This document shows, in pieces, positions 25,906 through 35,906 of a stretch of 64,000 bases of DNA. The translations under genes were made by a program, and so were the position numbers. The notes beneath the pieces are model-generated. The model had not been told where the DNA came from and searched no databases. It worked only from the letters and a program-made list of their open reading frames with translations. The first letter of the stretch is position 1. Each line of letters starts with the position of its first letter. This DNA comes from Rhodospirillales bacterium (GTDB lineage Bacteria > Pseudomonadota > Alphaproteobacteria > Acetobacterales > Acetobacteraceae): positions 27,624-91,623 of the forward strand of contig JAFKLG010000064.1 in NCBI GenBank assembly GCA_017304945.1, in the 5' to 3' direction.

Positions 25906-28117
25906 TGAACCGGCACTGCGCAATCCGATCGACGACTTGACCGTTTTCGGCCGGCCGGTCGCGCGGATCGAAGGGCCGCTCAAGGTGACGGGTGCAGCCC
26001 GCTATGCCTATGAGCGGACCGAACTCGGCAAGGCGGCCTATGGCGTCGTGGTGGGAGCGGCCATCCCGAAAGGACGCATCCGCGCGATCGATCGCACGGC
26101 CGCGCTGGCGTCTCCTGGCGTATTGGGTGTGATCACCACGCTGGACCACGACAGGCTGCCCACGGCCGACATGTGCGCCGCCACGCTGTTCGGTGGCGAC
26201 GTAATCCAGCATCACCACCAGGCGATGGCGGTCGTCGTCGCCGACACGTTCGAGCAGGCGCGCGCGGCGTCGCGGCTGCTGTCGGTGACTTACGAGCGAG
26301 CGGAGGGGCGGTTCGTGCTCGCGGACGAGGAACCCCGCGCGGAGGCCGCGCCCGACACGGAGAATGGAGGGCCAGATGCGCCCGACATCGACGTGGTGGG
26401 CGATTTCGAAGCGGCGTTCCGAGCTGCGCTGGTCAGGCTCGAGCAGACCTATACGACGCCGTACGAGAGCCCCGCGATGATGGAGCCGCACGCGTCGATG
26501 GCGGCGTGGCAGGGCGACCACGTGACGATCTGGACATCGAACCAGATGGTGAACTGGGCAGTCCGCGACATTCCCCGCGCGTTGGGCATCCCAGCGGAGA
26601 ACGTTCGCGTGCTGTCGCCGTATGTGGGTGGCGGATTCGGGGCGAAGCTGTTCATCCGCTGTGACGTCGTGCTGGCCGCCCTTGCCGCGCGCGCACTCGG
26701 CCGTCCGGTCAAGGTCACGCTGCATCGGCCGGTGATCTTCAACAACACTTCACATCGATCAGCGACAATCCAGCGGATCCGTCTCGCGGCAGGTTCGGAT
26801 GGGAAGCTGACCGGGATCTCCCACCGCGGGCTGAGCGGCAATCTGCCCGGCGGCTTGGCCGAGATGGCGACCTCTCAGACGAAGCTCCTCTACGCCGCCC
26901 CCAACCGCGAGATCGGCATGCGGATGGCGACGCTCGACCTGCCGGAGAGCAACTTCATGCGTGCGCCGGGTGAAGCGCCCGGACTCATGGCGCTGGAAGT
27001 CGCGATGGACGAGATGGCCGAGAAACTCGCCATGGACCCGATTGCATTCCGGATCCTGAATGACACGCCAGTGGACCCGCATGTGCCCAATCGCCGGTTT
27101 TCCGAACGGCACCTCGCGGAGTGCCTGCGCGTCGGGGCAGAGCGCTTCGGCTGGTCGGCACGCCAAGCTCGACCGGCGGGAGTTCGCGACGGACGCTGGT
27201 TGGTCGGCATGGGCGTCGCATCAGCGATCCGCAACGCCATCCCGATGTCTTCCGGCGCGCGGGTCCGGCTGGAACGGTCCGGCCGCCTGACGGTCGAGAC
27301 CGACATGACCGATATCGGCACTGGCACGTACACCATCCTGGCGCAGACCGCGGCCGAGATGCTTGGCGTCACGCCGGCGGATGTCGGCGTCACCCTCGGC
27401 GATTCCAATCTGCCGCGGGCGGCCGGGTCGGGGGGGCAGTGGGGCGCGGCAAATGCGACCGGCGGCGTGTTCGCCGCCTGCGTGAAACTGCGAGAGGCGA
27501 TCGCCGCCCGGCTCGGATTTCCCGCCGCGCAGTGCACGTTCGCCGACCACCATGTGCGATCCGGCAACGACACGACATCCCTGGCCGAGGTGGCGCAACG
27601 GGGCGAGCTGATCGGTGAGGACCTGATCGAGTTCGGTGACCTGGGTAAGCGGTTCCAGCAATCGACGTTCGGCGCACAGTTCGCCGAGGTCGGTGTCGAC
27701 GCCTTCACAGGCGAGATCAGGGTCCGTCGCATGCTGGCCGTGTGCGATGCGGGCCGGATCATCAATCCGGTCACGGCGCGCAGCCAGGTGATCGGCGGCA
27801 TGACGATGGGGATCGGGGCCGCGTTGATGGAAGACCTTGGGCTCGATGCCAAGCGTGGTTTCTTCGTCAACCACGACATGGCCGGCTACGAGGTGCCCGT
27901 CCATGCCGACGTCCCGCATCTGGATGTCGTGCTCCTCGATCATCCGGACGCCCTTGCGTCCCCGACCAAGGCAAAGGGGATCGGGGAGCTCGGCATGTGC
28001 GGGGCCGCGCCCGCGATCGCCAACGCCGTCTACAACGCGACGGGTGTGCGGATACGGAACTATCCCATCACGCTCGACAAGCTGCTGCACGAGCTGCCGC
28101 CACTCTCGGCACTCTGA
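25895..28117 (+). CDS. paoC: Aldehyde dehydrogenase molybdenum cofactor subunit (PaoC/YagR-type)
   Basis: From ATG 25895 the product is 740 aa, the usual PaoC length. It belongs to the xanthine oxidase family and oxidises aromatic or other aldehydes to acids at a Mo-cytosine-dinucleotide centre. Cofactor loops include [19 protein letters not shown] and [14 protein letters not shown]. The catalytic base is the Glu of GIGELGMCG, near residue 698. A dedicated chaperone (PaoD/XdhC) is not in this window. The three overlapping subunit genes form one operon. Confidence 0.92.
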   Translation: MRFDEPALRNPIDDLTVFGRPVARIEGPLKVTGAARYAYERTELGKAAYGVVVGAAIPKGRIRAIDRTAALASPGVLGVITTLDHDRLPTADMCAATLFGGDVIQHHHQAMAVVVADTFEQARAASRLLSVTYERAEGRFVLADEEPRAEAAPDTENGGPDAPDIDVVGDFEAAFRAALVRLEQTYTTPYESPAMMEPHASMAAWQGDHVTIWTSNQMVNWAVRDIPRALGIPAENVRVLSPYVGGGFGAKLFIRCDVVLAALAARALGRPVKVTLHRPVIFNNTSHRSATIQRIRLAAGSDGKLTGISHRGLSGNLPGGLAEMATSQTKLLYAAPNREIGMRMATLDLPESNFMRAPGEAPGLMALEVAMDEMAEKLAMDPIAFRILNDTPVDPHVPNRRFSERHLAECLRVGAERFGWSARQARPAGVRDGRWLVGMGVASAIRNAIPMSSGARVRLERSGRLTVETDMTDIGTGTYTILAQTAAEMLGVTPADVGVTLGDSNLPRAAGSGGQWGAANATGGVFAACVKLREAIAARLGFPAAQCTFADHHVRSGNDTTSLAEVAQRGELIGEDLIEFGDLGKRFQQSTFGAQFAEVGVDAFTGEIRVRRMLAVCDAGRIINPVTARSQVIGGMTMGIGAALMEDLGLDAKRGFFVNHDMAGYEVPVHADVPHLDVVLLDHPDALASPTKAKGIGELGMCGAAPAIANAVYNATGVRIRNYPITLDKLLHELPPLSAL

Positions 28118-28300
28118 CCGGACGCCACGCGTGTTCACCGCGGATGGGCGCGCAAGGGCCTTCGCGTCCCTCTCCGCGCCTGCCACCCGGCACGGCCTCG
28201 CCCTCGTGGTGCCGCGAGCCCCCCGTCTCCCTTGCGCCAGGGCGGGTTTCATGCACGAGTTCCGGCAGAATTGGGGCATGCCCCGGGGCGGAGGATGACC

Positions 28301-29242
28301 ATGGAAGACCCGACCACCGACATCGACGCACTGCTCGGTTTCGCGCCGGACTACGACTCGCCGATCCCGTACATGCAGCGCACCCGTGAATACTACAAGG
28401 CGATCGGCTACACGACGCCGTATCGCTGGGCCCACTACCTGCAGGCGCCGTTCGCACCGTTTCAGAAGAAACTGGCCGCGGCGCGGATCGCCATCATCAC
28501 CACCGCCGCCCCGTTCCAGCCGGACAAGGGCGACCAGGGGCCGGGCGCCGCCTACAATGGCAGCGCCAAGTTCTACCAGCCCTACTCGAAGGACAGCACG
28601 CAGCCCTACGACCTGCGGATCTCCCATATCGGCTACGACCGCACCCACACCACCGCTACCGATTCCAACACCTGGTTCCCGCTGCCCGCGCTGCAGCGTG
28701 CCGTCGCCGCGGGCCGGGTCTGCGCCATCGCCCCGCGCTTCCATGGCGCGCCCACCAATCGCAGCCACCGCGTGACGGTGCAGACCGACGCGCCGGAGCT
28801 GCTGCGGCGGGTGCAGGAGGACGGGGCCGACGCGGTGCTGCTGGTGCCGAACTGCCCGGTCTGCCACCAGACCGTCAGCCTGGTCGCGCGCCACATCGAG
28901 GCGGCGGGCATCCCGACCGTGGTCATGGGCTGCGCCAAGGACATCGTCGAGCACGCCGCGGTGCCGCGCTTCCTGTTCAGCGACTTCCCGCTGGGCAACA
29001 GCGCCGGCAAGCCGCACGACGTCACCTCCCAGGACCAGACGCTGGAACTGGCGCTGCGCCTGCTGGAGGGAGCGGTCGGCCCGCGCACGACGATGCAGTC
29101 GCCGATCCGCTGGGCCGAGAGCGGCGACTGGAAGCTCGACTACCTGAACCTGGAGCGCATCGGGCCGGAGGAACTGGCGCGCCGCCGCGCCGAGTTCGAC
29201 CGCCAGAAGGAGCTGGCGCGCCCCAATCGGGTCGCTGCCTGA
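28301..29242 (+). CDS. Glycine/sarcosine/betaine reductase selenoprotein B-like protein
   Basis: ATG 28301 sits 6 bp after GGAGG, giving 313 aa; ATG 28295 is too close to that site. It resembles the GrdB/PrdB family (IITTAAPFQPDKGDQG, ISHIGYDRTHT, FHGAPTNRSHR). The position that carries selenocysteine in GrdB appears as a Cys pair, LLVPNCPVCHQT, and no in-frame TGA is needed. True glycine reductases are anaerobic complexes. The lone gene here, beside a family III CoA-transferase, is probably a different reductase or a sulfur-handling enzyme. Confidence 0.78.
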   Translation: MEDPTTDIDALLGFAPDYDSPIPYMQRTREYYKAIGYTTPYRWAHYLQAPFAPFQKKLAAARIAIITTAAPFQPDKGDQGPGAAYNGSAKFYQPYSKDSTQPYDLRISHIGYDRTHTTATDSNTWFPLPALQRAVAAGRVCAIAPRFHGAPTNRSHRVTVQTDAPELLRRVQEDGADAVLLVPNCPVCHQTVSLVARHIEAAGIPTVVMGCAKDIVEHAAVPRFLFSDFPLGNSAGKPHDVTSQDQTLELALRLLEGAVGPRTTMQSPIRWAESGDWKLDYLNLERIGPEELARRRAEFDRQKELARPNRVAA

Positions 29243-29335
29243 GCCATCGCTGCAACCGCGGATCAACGCGGAGATGACCGCGGGGCGTGGGCGCCGCCAG
29301 GCACCCATGTCCACCGCGAGCCGGAGGAACGTGCC

Positions 29336-30538
29336 GTGACTGAAGCCAAGCGCCCGTTCGAGGGGGTCCGCATCCTCGACTTCACCCAGGTTCTCGCCGG
29401 TCCGTACGGCTCCTTCCAGCTCGCCTTGCTGGGCGCCGACGTGATCAAGGTGGAGCGCCGGGAAGGGGAGGACATGCGGCGCACGCCGCTGTCGCGCGAA
29501 TGGGCGGAGCGCGGCATGGCGCCCTCCTGGCTCGCGATCAACGGCAACAAGCGCAGCCTGACGCTCGACCTGCAGAAGCCGGCGGCGGTGGAGATCATCA
29601 AGAAGCTCGCCGCCGAGGCGGACGTGGTGATGGAGAATTTCCGCGGCGGCGTGATGGACCGGCTGGGCATCGGCTACCAGGCGCTCTCGGCGGTCAATCC
29701 GCGGCTGATCTATTGCTGCATCTCTGGGTTCGGCCAGACCGGCCCCTCCAGCAACGAGGCCGGCTATGACGGCAAGATCCAGGCGATGTCCGGGATCATG
29801 GCGATCACCGGCCACAAGGAGATGGGGCCGACCCGCGCCGGCTTCGCGGTCTGTGACGTGCTGTCCGGCATGACGGCGGCGTTCGCGGTGTCCTCCGCCC
29901 TGTTCCAGCGGACGCATACGGGGCAGGGGCAGTTCATCGACGTGTCGATGCTGGAGGCGAGCCTCGCCTTCCTGTCCACCCAGGTCGCCGATTTCACCGT
30001 CGCCGGGCATCGGCAGGAGCAGTTCGGCAACCAGGCGATCAGCCGCAAGGTGACGGCGAACCTGTTCAAGGCGAAGGACAGCCACCTGCTGCTGGCGGTG
30101 AACGACGAAAAGCAGTTCCGCGCGCTGATCACCACGCTGGGCTGCACGGAGGTGTTCGACGACCCCCGCTTCGCCGACTGGTTCACCCGCAAGGAGAACG
30201 AGGCGGCGCTGCGGGAGATCATCGAGAAGGCGCTCGCCTCCGACGATGCGAAATCCTGGGAGAAGCGGCTGAACGCCGCCGGGGCACCGAGTGCGAGCAT
30301 CTGGACGGTCGAGGAGATCATCGACCACCCGCAGATCGCCGCGCGCGACGTGCTGCAGACGGTCGAGAGCCCGTATGGGCCGATGCGGCTGATGGGATCG
30401 GGGTTCAAGCTCGCCCATGGCGGCGGCAAGCTCGACACGCTCGCCCCGCCGCTCGGGGCCCACACGGACGCGATCCTGGGCGAGTTGGGCTACGACGAGC
30501 GGGCCATTGCGGCGCTGCGGTCGGACGGGGTGGTGTGA
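29336..30538 (+). CDS. Family III CoA-transferase (CaiB/BaiF)
   Basis: This 400-aa protein starts at GTG 29336 after CCGGAGGAAC. The family opening GVRILDFTQVLAGPYGS is at about residues 9-25, with LGADVIKVERREGEDMR and GNKRSLTLDLQ next. The region VMENFRGGVMDRLGIGY and the active Asp segment NEAGYDGKIQAMSG complete the signature. It moves CoA between acids, typically formyl-, oxalyl- or aryl-succinyl types; the substrate cannot be told. The 94-bp gap after the GrdB-like gene allows co-transcription. Confidence 0.9.
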   Translation: MTEAKRPFEGVRILDFTQVLAGPYGSFQLALLGADVIKVERREGEDMRRTPLSREWAERGMAPSWLAINGNKRSLTLDLQKPAAVEIIKKLAAEADVVMENFRGGVMDRLGIGYQALSAVNPRLIYCCISGFGQTGPSSNEAGYDGKIQAMSGIMAITGHKEMGPTRAGFAVCDVLSGMTAAFAVSSALFQRTHTGQGQFIDVSMLEASLAFLSTQVADFTVAGHRQEQFGNQAISRKVTANLFKAKDSHLLLAVNDEKQFRALITTLGCTEVFDDPRFADWFTRKENEAALREIIEKALASDDAKSWEKRLNAAGAPSASIWTVEEIIDHPQIAARDVLQTVESPYGPMRLMGSGFKLAHGGGKLDTLAPPLGAHTDAILGELGYDERAIAALRSDGVV

Positions 30539-30655
30539 GGGGCGACGTGTCCCTGGGGCTCGGTGCGGGCGGGCGCGCGGCCCGCACCGCTTGAGTGTGG
30601 GGGGTTCTCGGTGTGAACCGGGGAGGCCTCGCCGGCCAGGGGGTATGAAGTCGTG

Positions 30656-30684
30656 GGTGGCCGGGCCAAGCCCGGCCATGACAC
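30656..30684. repeat. Dispersed GGCCGGG palindrome (single copy)
   Basis: GGCCGGGCCAAGCCCGGCC followed by ATGAC is one arm of the palindrome found in pairs at 38691, 42527 and 45990. It lies after the CoA-transferase stop and merges into the tandem repeat that follows. Confidence 0.6.
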
Positions 30685-30790
30685 GGGGGCGATGCGCCCG
30701 GCATGACACGTGCCGCGACACGCGGCCATGACACGGGGGCGCGATGCGCCCGACCATGACACGCGCTGTGACACGCGGCCATGACACGGG
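30677..30790. repeat. Tandem repeat of about 50-53 bp, 2.3 copies
   Basis: Copies begin CATGACACGGGGGCG at 30677 and 30727, with a partial third from 30780. Within each copy the CATGACACG core recurs in degenerate form. It fills the space between the convergent CoA-transferase and amidohydrolase genes, where a role in transcription ending is possible. Confidence 0.7.
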
Positions 30791-30805
30791 CGGGGAGAGG
30801 CGGTC

Positions 30806-31951
30806 CTAGCCTCCCAGTGCCCGTTTCGCGACCCCCGCCAGGAAGCCGCTGGCGGCGGGCAGGATCGCGTCGTTGAAGTCGTAGTTGGAGTTGTGCAGCT
30901 CGCGCCCGCCCTCGGCTGGCCCGTTGCCGATCCATACGAACGCACCGGGCCGCTCCGCGAGGAACCAGGAGAAGTCCTCCCCGGTCATCGCCGCCTGCAT
31001 GTCGCGGCGCAGCGGCAGGCCGGCCGCCAGCACCGCCTCGGCCGCCATGTCGCGCTCCGCCGGCGTGTTCGCGGTCACCAGGTTGCCGCGCGGGATCCGC
31101 GTCTCGATCTGCACGCCGAAGGTCTGGGCGACACCCGCCGCAACCCGCGCGATCGCCTCCTCGACCTGGTCGCGCACCGCCTCCCGCAAGGTGCGCATGG
31201 TGCCGCGCATCACCGCCTCGCCGGGGATCTGGTTCGCCGCCGTGCCGGCCTGGATCGTCGCCATCGAGATCACCGCGCTATCCAGCGGGTCCACGTTGCG
31301 GGAGACGATCGTCTGCAGCGCGAGCAGCAGATGGGCGGCGGCGATCATCGGGTCGCGCGTCATGTGGGGCAGGGCGGCGTGGCCGGAATGACCCTTCACC
31401 ACGATTTCGATCCGCGAGCCCGACGCCATGACGGCGCTGTCGTGCACCGCGACGGTGCCGGCCTCGAGCCCCGGCCAGTTGTGGTAGCCGAAGATCGCCT
31501 CCATCGGAAACCGCTCGAACAGCCCGTCCGCGATCATCGACTTGGCACCGCCGCCGCCTTCCTCGGCGGGCTGGAACACGAACTGCACCGTGCCGGTCCA
31601 GGACGGGTCGCGTGCGAGCAGCGCGGCGGCCCCGAGCAGGGAGGTGGTGTGGCCGTCATGGCCGCAGGCATGCATGACGCCGGGGTTGGTGGAGGCATGC
31701 GGCACGCCGGAGGTTTCGACGATCGGCAGCGCGTCCATGTCGGCGCGCAGCCCCACGCTGCGGTTGGAGCTGCCGCGGCTCAGCGTCGCCACCACGCCAT
31801 GGCCGCCGACCCCGGCGACGAACGGGATCCCGAGTTCCTGCAGCCGTGCCTGGACGAAGCGCGCGGTTTCGGCCTCGTGCAGCGTAACTTCGGGATGGGC
31901 GTGCAGGTGTCGCCGCCATTGCGTCAGGGTGTCGGCGAGGGCTTGGTCCAT
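30806..31951 (-). CDS. M20-family metal amidohydrolase (hippurate hydrolase-like)
   Basis: From ATG 31951 with GGAGCG upstream the product is 381 aa. Metal-binding motifs are RADMDALPI (69-77), HACGHDGH (94-101), and PAEEGGGGAK with the catalytic Glu. GYHNWPG and a C-terminal TGEDFSWF also match. Such di-zinc enzymes hydrolyse N-acyl amino acids (hippurate, indole-acetyl or N-acetyl conjugates). The lid-domain dimerisation segment (VVKGHSGHAALPH) is present. The exact substrate is open. It is divergent from the DsbA-like gene. Confidence 0.92.
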   Translation of the reverse strand: MDQALADTLTQWRRHLHAHPEVTLHEAETARFVQARLQELGIPFVAGVGGHGVVATLSRGSSNRSVGLRADMDALPIVETSGVPHASTNPGVMHACGHDGHTTSLLGAAALLARDPSWTGTVQFVFQPAEEGGGGAKSMIADGLFERFPMEAIFGYHNWPGLEAGTVAVHDSAVMASGSRIEIVVKGHSGHAALPHMTRDPMIAAAHLLLALQTIVSRNVDPLDSAVISMATIQAGTAANQIPGEAVMRGTMRTLREAVRDQVEEAIARVAAGVAQTFGVQIETRIPRGNLVTANTPAERDMAAEAVLAAGLPLRRDMQAAMTGEDFSWFLAERPGAFVWIGNGPAEGGRELHNSNYDFNDAILPAASGFLAGVAKRALGG

Positions 31952-32070
31952 GGTCGCTCCGATCGGCTCTTCGTCCCGGATGCTGCACCCGTCGGCGTGG
32001 TTGGGGAAGCGCCGGCCGGAAAGCATGATATCCGCGTGACATCGGGCCGCTGCCGCGCCAGGATCAGGAC

Positions 32071-32742
32071 GTGAACGTCCTGGCACCGCCGAAGGCCCGG
32101 CTGGCGATCGAGATCGTGCATGATCTCGTCTGTCCCTGGTGCTACCTGGGTGTCCGCCGTCTGATGCGCACCCTGCGGCGGCGGCCCGACCTGCTGTACG
32201 AGCTCACCTGGCGGCCGTTCCTGCTCAATCCGGACATGCCGCGCGGGGGAATGTCCCGGCCGGACTACGTCATCCGCAAGTTCGGGGGGGAGGATCGGGC
32301 TCGCCGGCTCTACAGCTCGATCGCCGAGATCGGCCGCGCCGAGGGCATGCTGTTCCGTTTCGACCGGATCCGGCGGACCCCGTCCTCGGTCGATGCGCAC
32401 CGGCTGGTGCGGTTCGCGGCGCGGGTCGGGCGCGCGGATGCGATGGTGGAAGCGTTGTTCTCGGCGCATTTCACCGACGGGCACGACATCGGCGACCATG
32501 CCGTGCTGGCCGCGATCGCCGCCGCCTGTGGGCTGGATCCGCTGCCGGTCCGGCGGTTCCTCGCCTCCGAGGAGGAGGCGGATTCGGTGCATGCGGACAA
32601 TCTTCGCGCGCACCGGCTGGGGATCAACGGGGTGCCGTGCTTCGTGGTCTCGGGGCGGCATGCGATTGCCGGGGCGCAGGAGCCCGAGGTGATCGAGCGG
32701 CTGCTCGACGTCGCCGCGGTCGAGGCGACCGACCTGATCTGA
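32071..32742 (+). CDS. DsbA-family oxidoreductase (FrnE-like)
   Basis: This 223-aa protein starts at GTG 32071 behind AGGA. A thioredoxin fold with an all-helical insert is expected. The redox motif CPWC is at residues 21-24, and GVPCFVVSGR provides the cis-Pro loop with PEVIERLLD at the end. There is no signal peptide, so it acts in the cytoplasm. FrnE-type members handle disulfides or glutathione conjugates (2-hydroxychromene isomerase relatives). Confidence 0.9.
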   Translation: MNVLAPPKARLAIEIVHDLVCPWCYLGVRRLMRTLRRRPDLLYELTWRPFLLNPDMPRGGMSRPDYVIRKFGGEDRARRLYSSIAEIGRAEGMLFRFDRIRRTPSSVDAHRLVRFAARVGRADAMVEALFSAHFTDGHDIGDHAVLAAIAAACGLDPLPVRRFLASEEEADSVHADNLRAHRLGINGVPCFVVSGRHAIAGAQEPEVIERLLDVAAVEATDLI

Positions 32743-32895
32743 CCGGCGCCGGGGGGCAGGGCAGGGCAGGTATTCACGTCATGGCTGGAGTCGAGGGGGC
32801 ATTCGCGCCGGCCCGCTCGCCCGGCCCCTCGCACCGGCCCGCCCCCACGCAGCGGCCCGCCTCGATACACCGGCCCGTCCCACCCCACCCCTTCC

Positions 32896-32975
32896 GTCAT
32901 GGCCGGGCTCGCCCCGGTCATCCCACCCCGACGAACGTGCCGTGGGGGATCCGCGGGTCGACGCCCGCGGATGAC
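32896..32975. repeat. Dispersed palindrome pair
   Basis: GTCATGGCCGGGCTCGCCCC onward (32896-32923) is a palindromic arm. A second, different palindrome faces it at 32947-32975 (GATCCGCGGGTCGACGCCCG core). Both lie in the 423-bp gene-free stretch 32743-33166 between convergent genes. Confidence 0.6.
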
Positions 32976-33023
32976 GGAGGGGCCGGGACGACGGACGGGC
33001 GCCCGGGCGAAGGAAGGCGGGCG

Positions 33024-33090
33024 GGACGACGAGGGGGGAAGGGACGAGGAGGGGGGAAGGGACGAGGAGGGGGAAGAGACGACGAGAGGG
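33024..33090. repeat. Purine-rich tandem repeat, period about 17-18 bp
   Basis: Four imperfect copies of a GGACGAGGAGGGGGAAG-type unit give a strand that is almost all A and G. It lies in the 423-bp gap before hppA. Such tracts can form triplex or unusual structures, but no function is shown. No gene is visible in the gap. Confidence 0.65.
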
Positions 33091-33166
33091 GCGGGCGGTA
33101 CGATGTCCCGATGCGGCGGACCCGGGCGGCACGCCGCCGCCCTTGCCCGCCGCACCCAGGGTCGTC

Positions 33167-35275
33167 TCAGTGCAGCCAGCCAGCCAGGATCGCGAGCAGC
33201 AGCAGCGCCACGATGTTGGTGATCTTGATCATCGGGTTCACCGCCGGCCCCGCCGTGTCCTTGTACGGGTCGCCGACCGTGTCGCCGGTCACCGCCGCCT
33301 TGTGGGCGTCGGAGCCCTTGCCGCCGTGGTTGCCTTCCTCGATGTATTTCTTGGCATTGTCCCAGGCGCCGCCGCCCGAGGTCATCGAAATCGCGACGAA
33401 CAGCCCCGTCACGATCGTGCCCAGCAGCATCGCGCCCAGCGAGGCGAAGGCAGCCGCCTGGCCGGCGATGATGTCGATCACGATCCACAGCACGATCGGC
33501 GCCAGCACCGGCAGCAGGGACGGCGCGATCATCTCCTTGATCGCGGCCTTGGTCAGCAGGTCGACGGCCTTGCCGTATTCCGGCTTGGCGGTGCCCTCCA
33601 TGATCCCGCTGATCTCGCGGAACTGGCGGCGGACTTCCACCACCACCGACCCGGCGGCGCGGCCGACCGCGGTCATGCCCATCGCCCCGAACAGATAGGG
33701 CAGCAGGCCGCCGATGAAGAGCCCGACCACGACGAACGGGTTCTGCAGCGCGAAGTCGACCTTCAGCGTCGGGAAGTAGTGCGTCAGGTCCTGGGTGTAG
33801 GCGGCGAACAGCACCAGCGAGGCGAGGCCCGCCGATCCGATCGCGTAGCCCTTCGTCACCGCCTTGGTGGTGTTGCCCACCGCGTCCAGCGCATCGGTGG
33901 TCACGCGCACGTCCTTGGGCAGGTCGGCCATCTCGGCGATGCCGCCGGCATTGTCGGTCACCGGGCCGTAGGCGTCGAGCGCCACGATCATGCCGGCGAG
34001 CGACAGCATCGTGGTGGCGGCGACCGCGATCCCGAACAGGCCCGCCACCATGTAGGTGACGATGATGCCGATCGAGATGACGATCACGGGCAGCGCCGTC
34101 GCTTCCATCGACACCGCGAGGCCCTGGATCACGTTGGTGCCGTGGCCGGTGGTGGAGCTCTGCGCGATCGAGCGCACAGGGCGGTATTCGGTCGCCGTGT
34201 AGTATTCGGTGATCCACACGATTGCTCCGGTCACCACCAGGCCGACGAGGGCGCAGACGAACAGGGCGAAGCCGGTCGTCGAGCCGCCGCCGGTCATGGC
34301 GAGCGGGGTGCCGAAGCCGATGAACCAGCCGATGATGATCGCGACGCCCAGGATCGACAGCAGGCCGGTGACGATCAGCCCCTTGTACAGCGCCTTCATG
34401 ATCCCGTTGTCGGGGCCGAGTTTCACGAAATAGGTGCCGACGATGGAGGTCAGGATGCAGATGCCGCCGATCCCCAGCGGCAGCAGCAGCAGCGCGTCGC
34501 GCGTGGCACCGCTGAAGAAGATGCCGGCCAGCAGCATGGTGGCGACGATCGTGACCGCGTAGGTCTCGAACAGGTCGGCCGCCATGCCGGCGCAGTCACC
34601 CACGTTGTCGCCCACGTTGTCGGCGATCACGGCGGGGTTGCGGGGGTCATCCTCGGGGATGCCGGCCTCGACCTTGCCCACCAGGTCGGCGCCCACGTCG
34701 GCGCCCTTGGTGAAGATGCCGCCGCCCAGACGCGCGAAGATGGAGATCAGCGAGCCGCCGAAGCCCAGCGCGACCATCGCCTCCAGCACGTGGCGGAGCT
34801 GGTCGTCGGTGATATCGGGCCCGTAGCTCGAGCGGAGGATGAAGTAGTAGCCGGCGACGCCCAGCAGGCCGAGCCCGACGACCAGCATGCCGGTGATCGC
34901 GCCTGCCTTGAAGGCGACGTCGAGCCCGGCGGCAAGCCCGTTGCGCGCCGCCTGCGCGGTGCGGACGTTGGAGCGGACCGACACGTTCATGCCGATATAG
35001 CCGGCCGCCGCCGAGAGCACGGCGCCAATGACGAAGCCGATCGCGGTGTGGATGCCGAGGATCAGGCCCAGCAGGACCAGGATGACGAGGCCGACGATAC
35101 CGATCGTCGTGTATTGGCGATTGAGATAGGCCCGTGCGCCTTCCTGCACGGCACCGGAGATTTCCTGCATGCGGGCCGAACCGGCATCCGCGGCGAGAAC
35201 TTGACGGCTGGTGATCAGGCCGTAGACCAACGCCAGCAAGCCGCAGGCGATGACCACGTAATGGGCCAGTTGCAT
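33167..35275 (-). CDS. hppA: Proton-translocating membrane pyrophosphatase (K+-independent)
   Basis: From ATG 35275 the product is 702 aa with about 16 membrane helices. It pumps H+ using pyrophosphate hydrolysis. Active-site segments include [20 protein letters not shown], split by DVGADLVGK, and [16 protein letters not shown]. The stretch [18 protein letters not shown] has Lys where K+-dependent enzymes have Ala, so this is the K+-independent type. The in-frame ATG 8 codons upstream is less likely. The 285 bp between it and the tRNA downstream of it on the map hold nothing I can support. Confidence 0.96.
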   Translation of the reverse strand: MQLAHYVVIACGLLALVYGLITSRQVLAADAGSARMQEISGAVQEGARAYLNRQYTTIGIVGLVILVLLGLILGIHTAIGFVIGAVLSAAAGYIGMNVSVRSNVRTAQAARNGLAAGLDVAFKAGAITGMLVVGLGLLGVAGYYFILRSSYGPDITDDQLRHVLEAMVALGFGGSLISIFARLGGGIFTKGADVGADLVGKVEAGIPEDDPRNPAVIADNVGDNVGDCAGMAADLFETYAVTIVATMLLAGIFFSGATRDALLLLPLGIGGICILTSIVGTYFVKLGPDNGIMKALYKGLIVTGLLSILGVAIIIGWFIGFGTPLAMTGGGSTTGFALFVCALVGLVVTGAIVWITEYYTATEYRPVRSIAQSSTTGHGTNVIQGLAVSMEATALPVIVISIGIIVTYMVAGLFGIAVAATTMLSLAGMIVALDAYGPVTDNAGGIAEMADLPKDVRVTTDALDAVGNTTKAVTKGYAIGSAGLASLVLFAAYTQDLTHYFPTLKVDFALQNPFVVVGLFIGGLLPYLFGAMGMTAVGRAAGSVVVEVRRQFREISGIMEGTAKPEYGKAVDLLTKAAIKEMIAPSLLPVLAPIVLWIVIDIIAGQAAAFASLGAMLLGTIVTGLFVAISMTSGGGAWDNAKKYIEEGNHGGKGSDAHKAAVTGDTVGDPYKDTAGPAVNPMIKITNIVALLLLAILAGWLH

Positions 35276-35560
35276 CCGAGGTGTTCCTCTGTGAAGCAAT
35301 CGCCGTTCTTGGCACGCCGAATCGCCTTGAACGGCTTCGGTTGGACGTCGAACTTGCTATGCCAGAAGCGCAACGCGTTAGCAATTCTGCCTAAGCAATT
35401 CGCGCATAATGAAAACCTCGCATGCAGCAGCATGTGGAAAGAACCGGGGCGCGGCACGCGGCCGGGCGCGGATCGGCCAGTTACGACGCGACGGAGCGCT
35501 GGTCGACCTCGCCTGGGTTGACGCCGGGTGAGCTTCTGAGGCGTTCTCCGCGGATCCGGC

Positions 35561-35637
35561 GCGCCCGTAGCTCAATTGGTCAGAGCTGGCGGCTCATAAC
35601 CGCTTGGTTGCAGGTTCGAGTCCTGCCGGGCGCACCA
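35561..35637 (+). tRNA. tRNA with CAT anticodon, probably tRNA-Ile2 (lysidine-modified)
   Basis: This 77-nt cloverleaf has acceptor arms GCGCCCG and CGGGCGC, discriminator A and encoded CCA. The anticodon loop CTCATAA gives CAT. The anticodon stem, variable loop TTGGTTG and T arm resemble bacterial tRNA-Ile2, where C34 becomes lysidine to read AUA, more than elongator tRNA-Met. The identity needs a tRNA-specific model. Confidence 0.93.
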
Positions 35638-35906
35638 GGCGGCCGCCGACGGCCACCCCCGGATATCCCCTTTCACACCGTCGGCGTCGCGGCAAACGGG
35701 CGCGAACGTGCGCGAACATTTCACCCTCGAATCGAGCGCGTCGCTGCCATGAGGGTCTTTTCGTTACGTATCACTGCCGATCCGCCGGGCGCGGGAATGC
35801 CCGAGTGCACATCGCCGCCGCCACTCCCCCCGCCGCCTCGCAGGCCCGCGCTTGACCCTGCTCCCGGCAGGCCAGATACAACCCGACGAAGCTGTGGGAG
35901 GGTGTC

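Noticed and set aside
28301..29242. Selenocysteine (in-frame TGA) in the GrdB-like gene
   Set aside because: The frame is uninterrupted over full length and the key position reads as Cys pairs.
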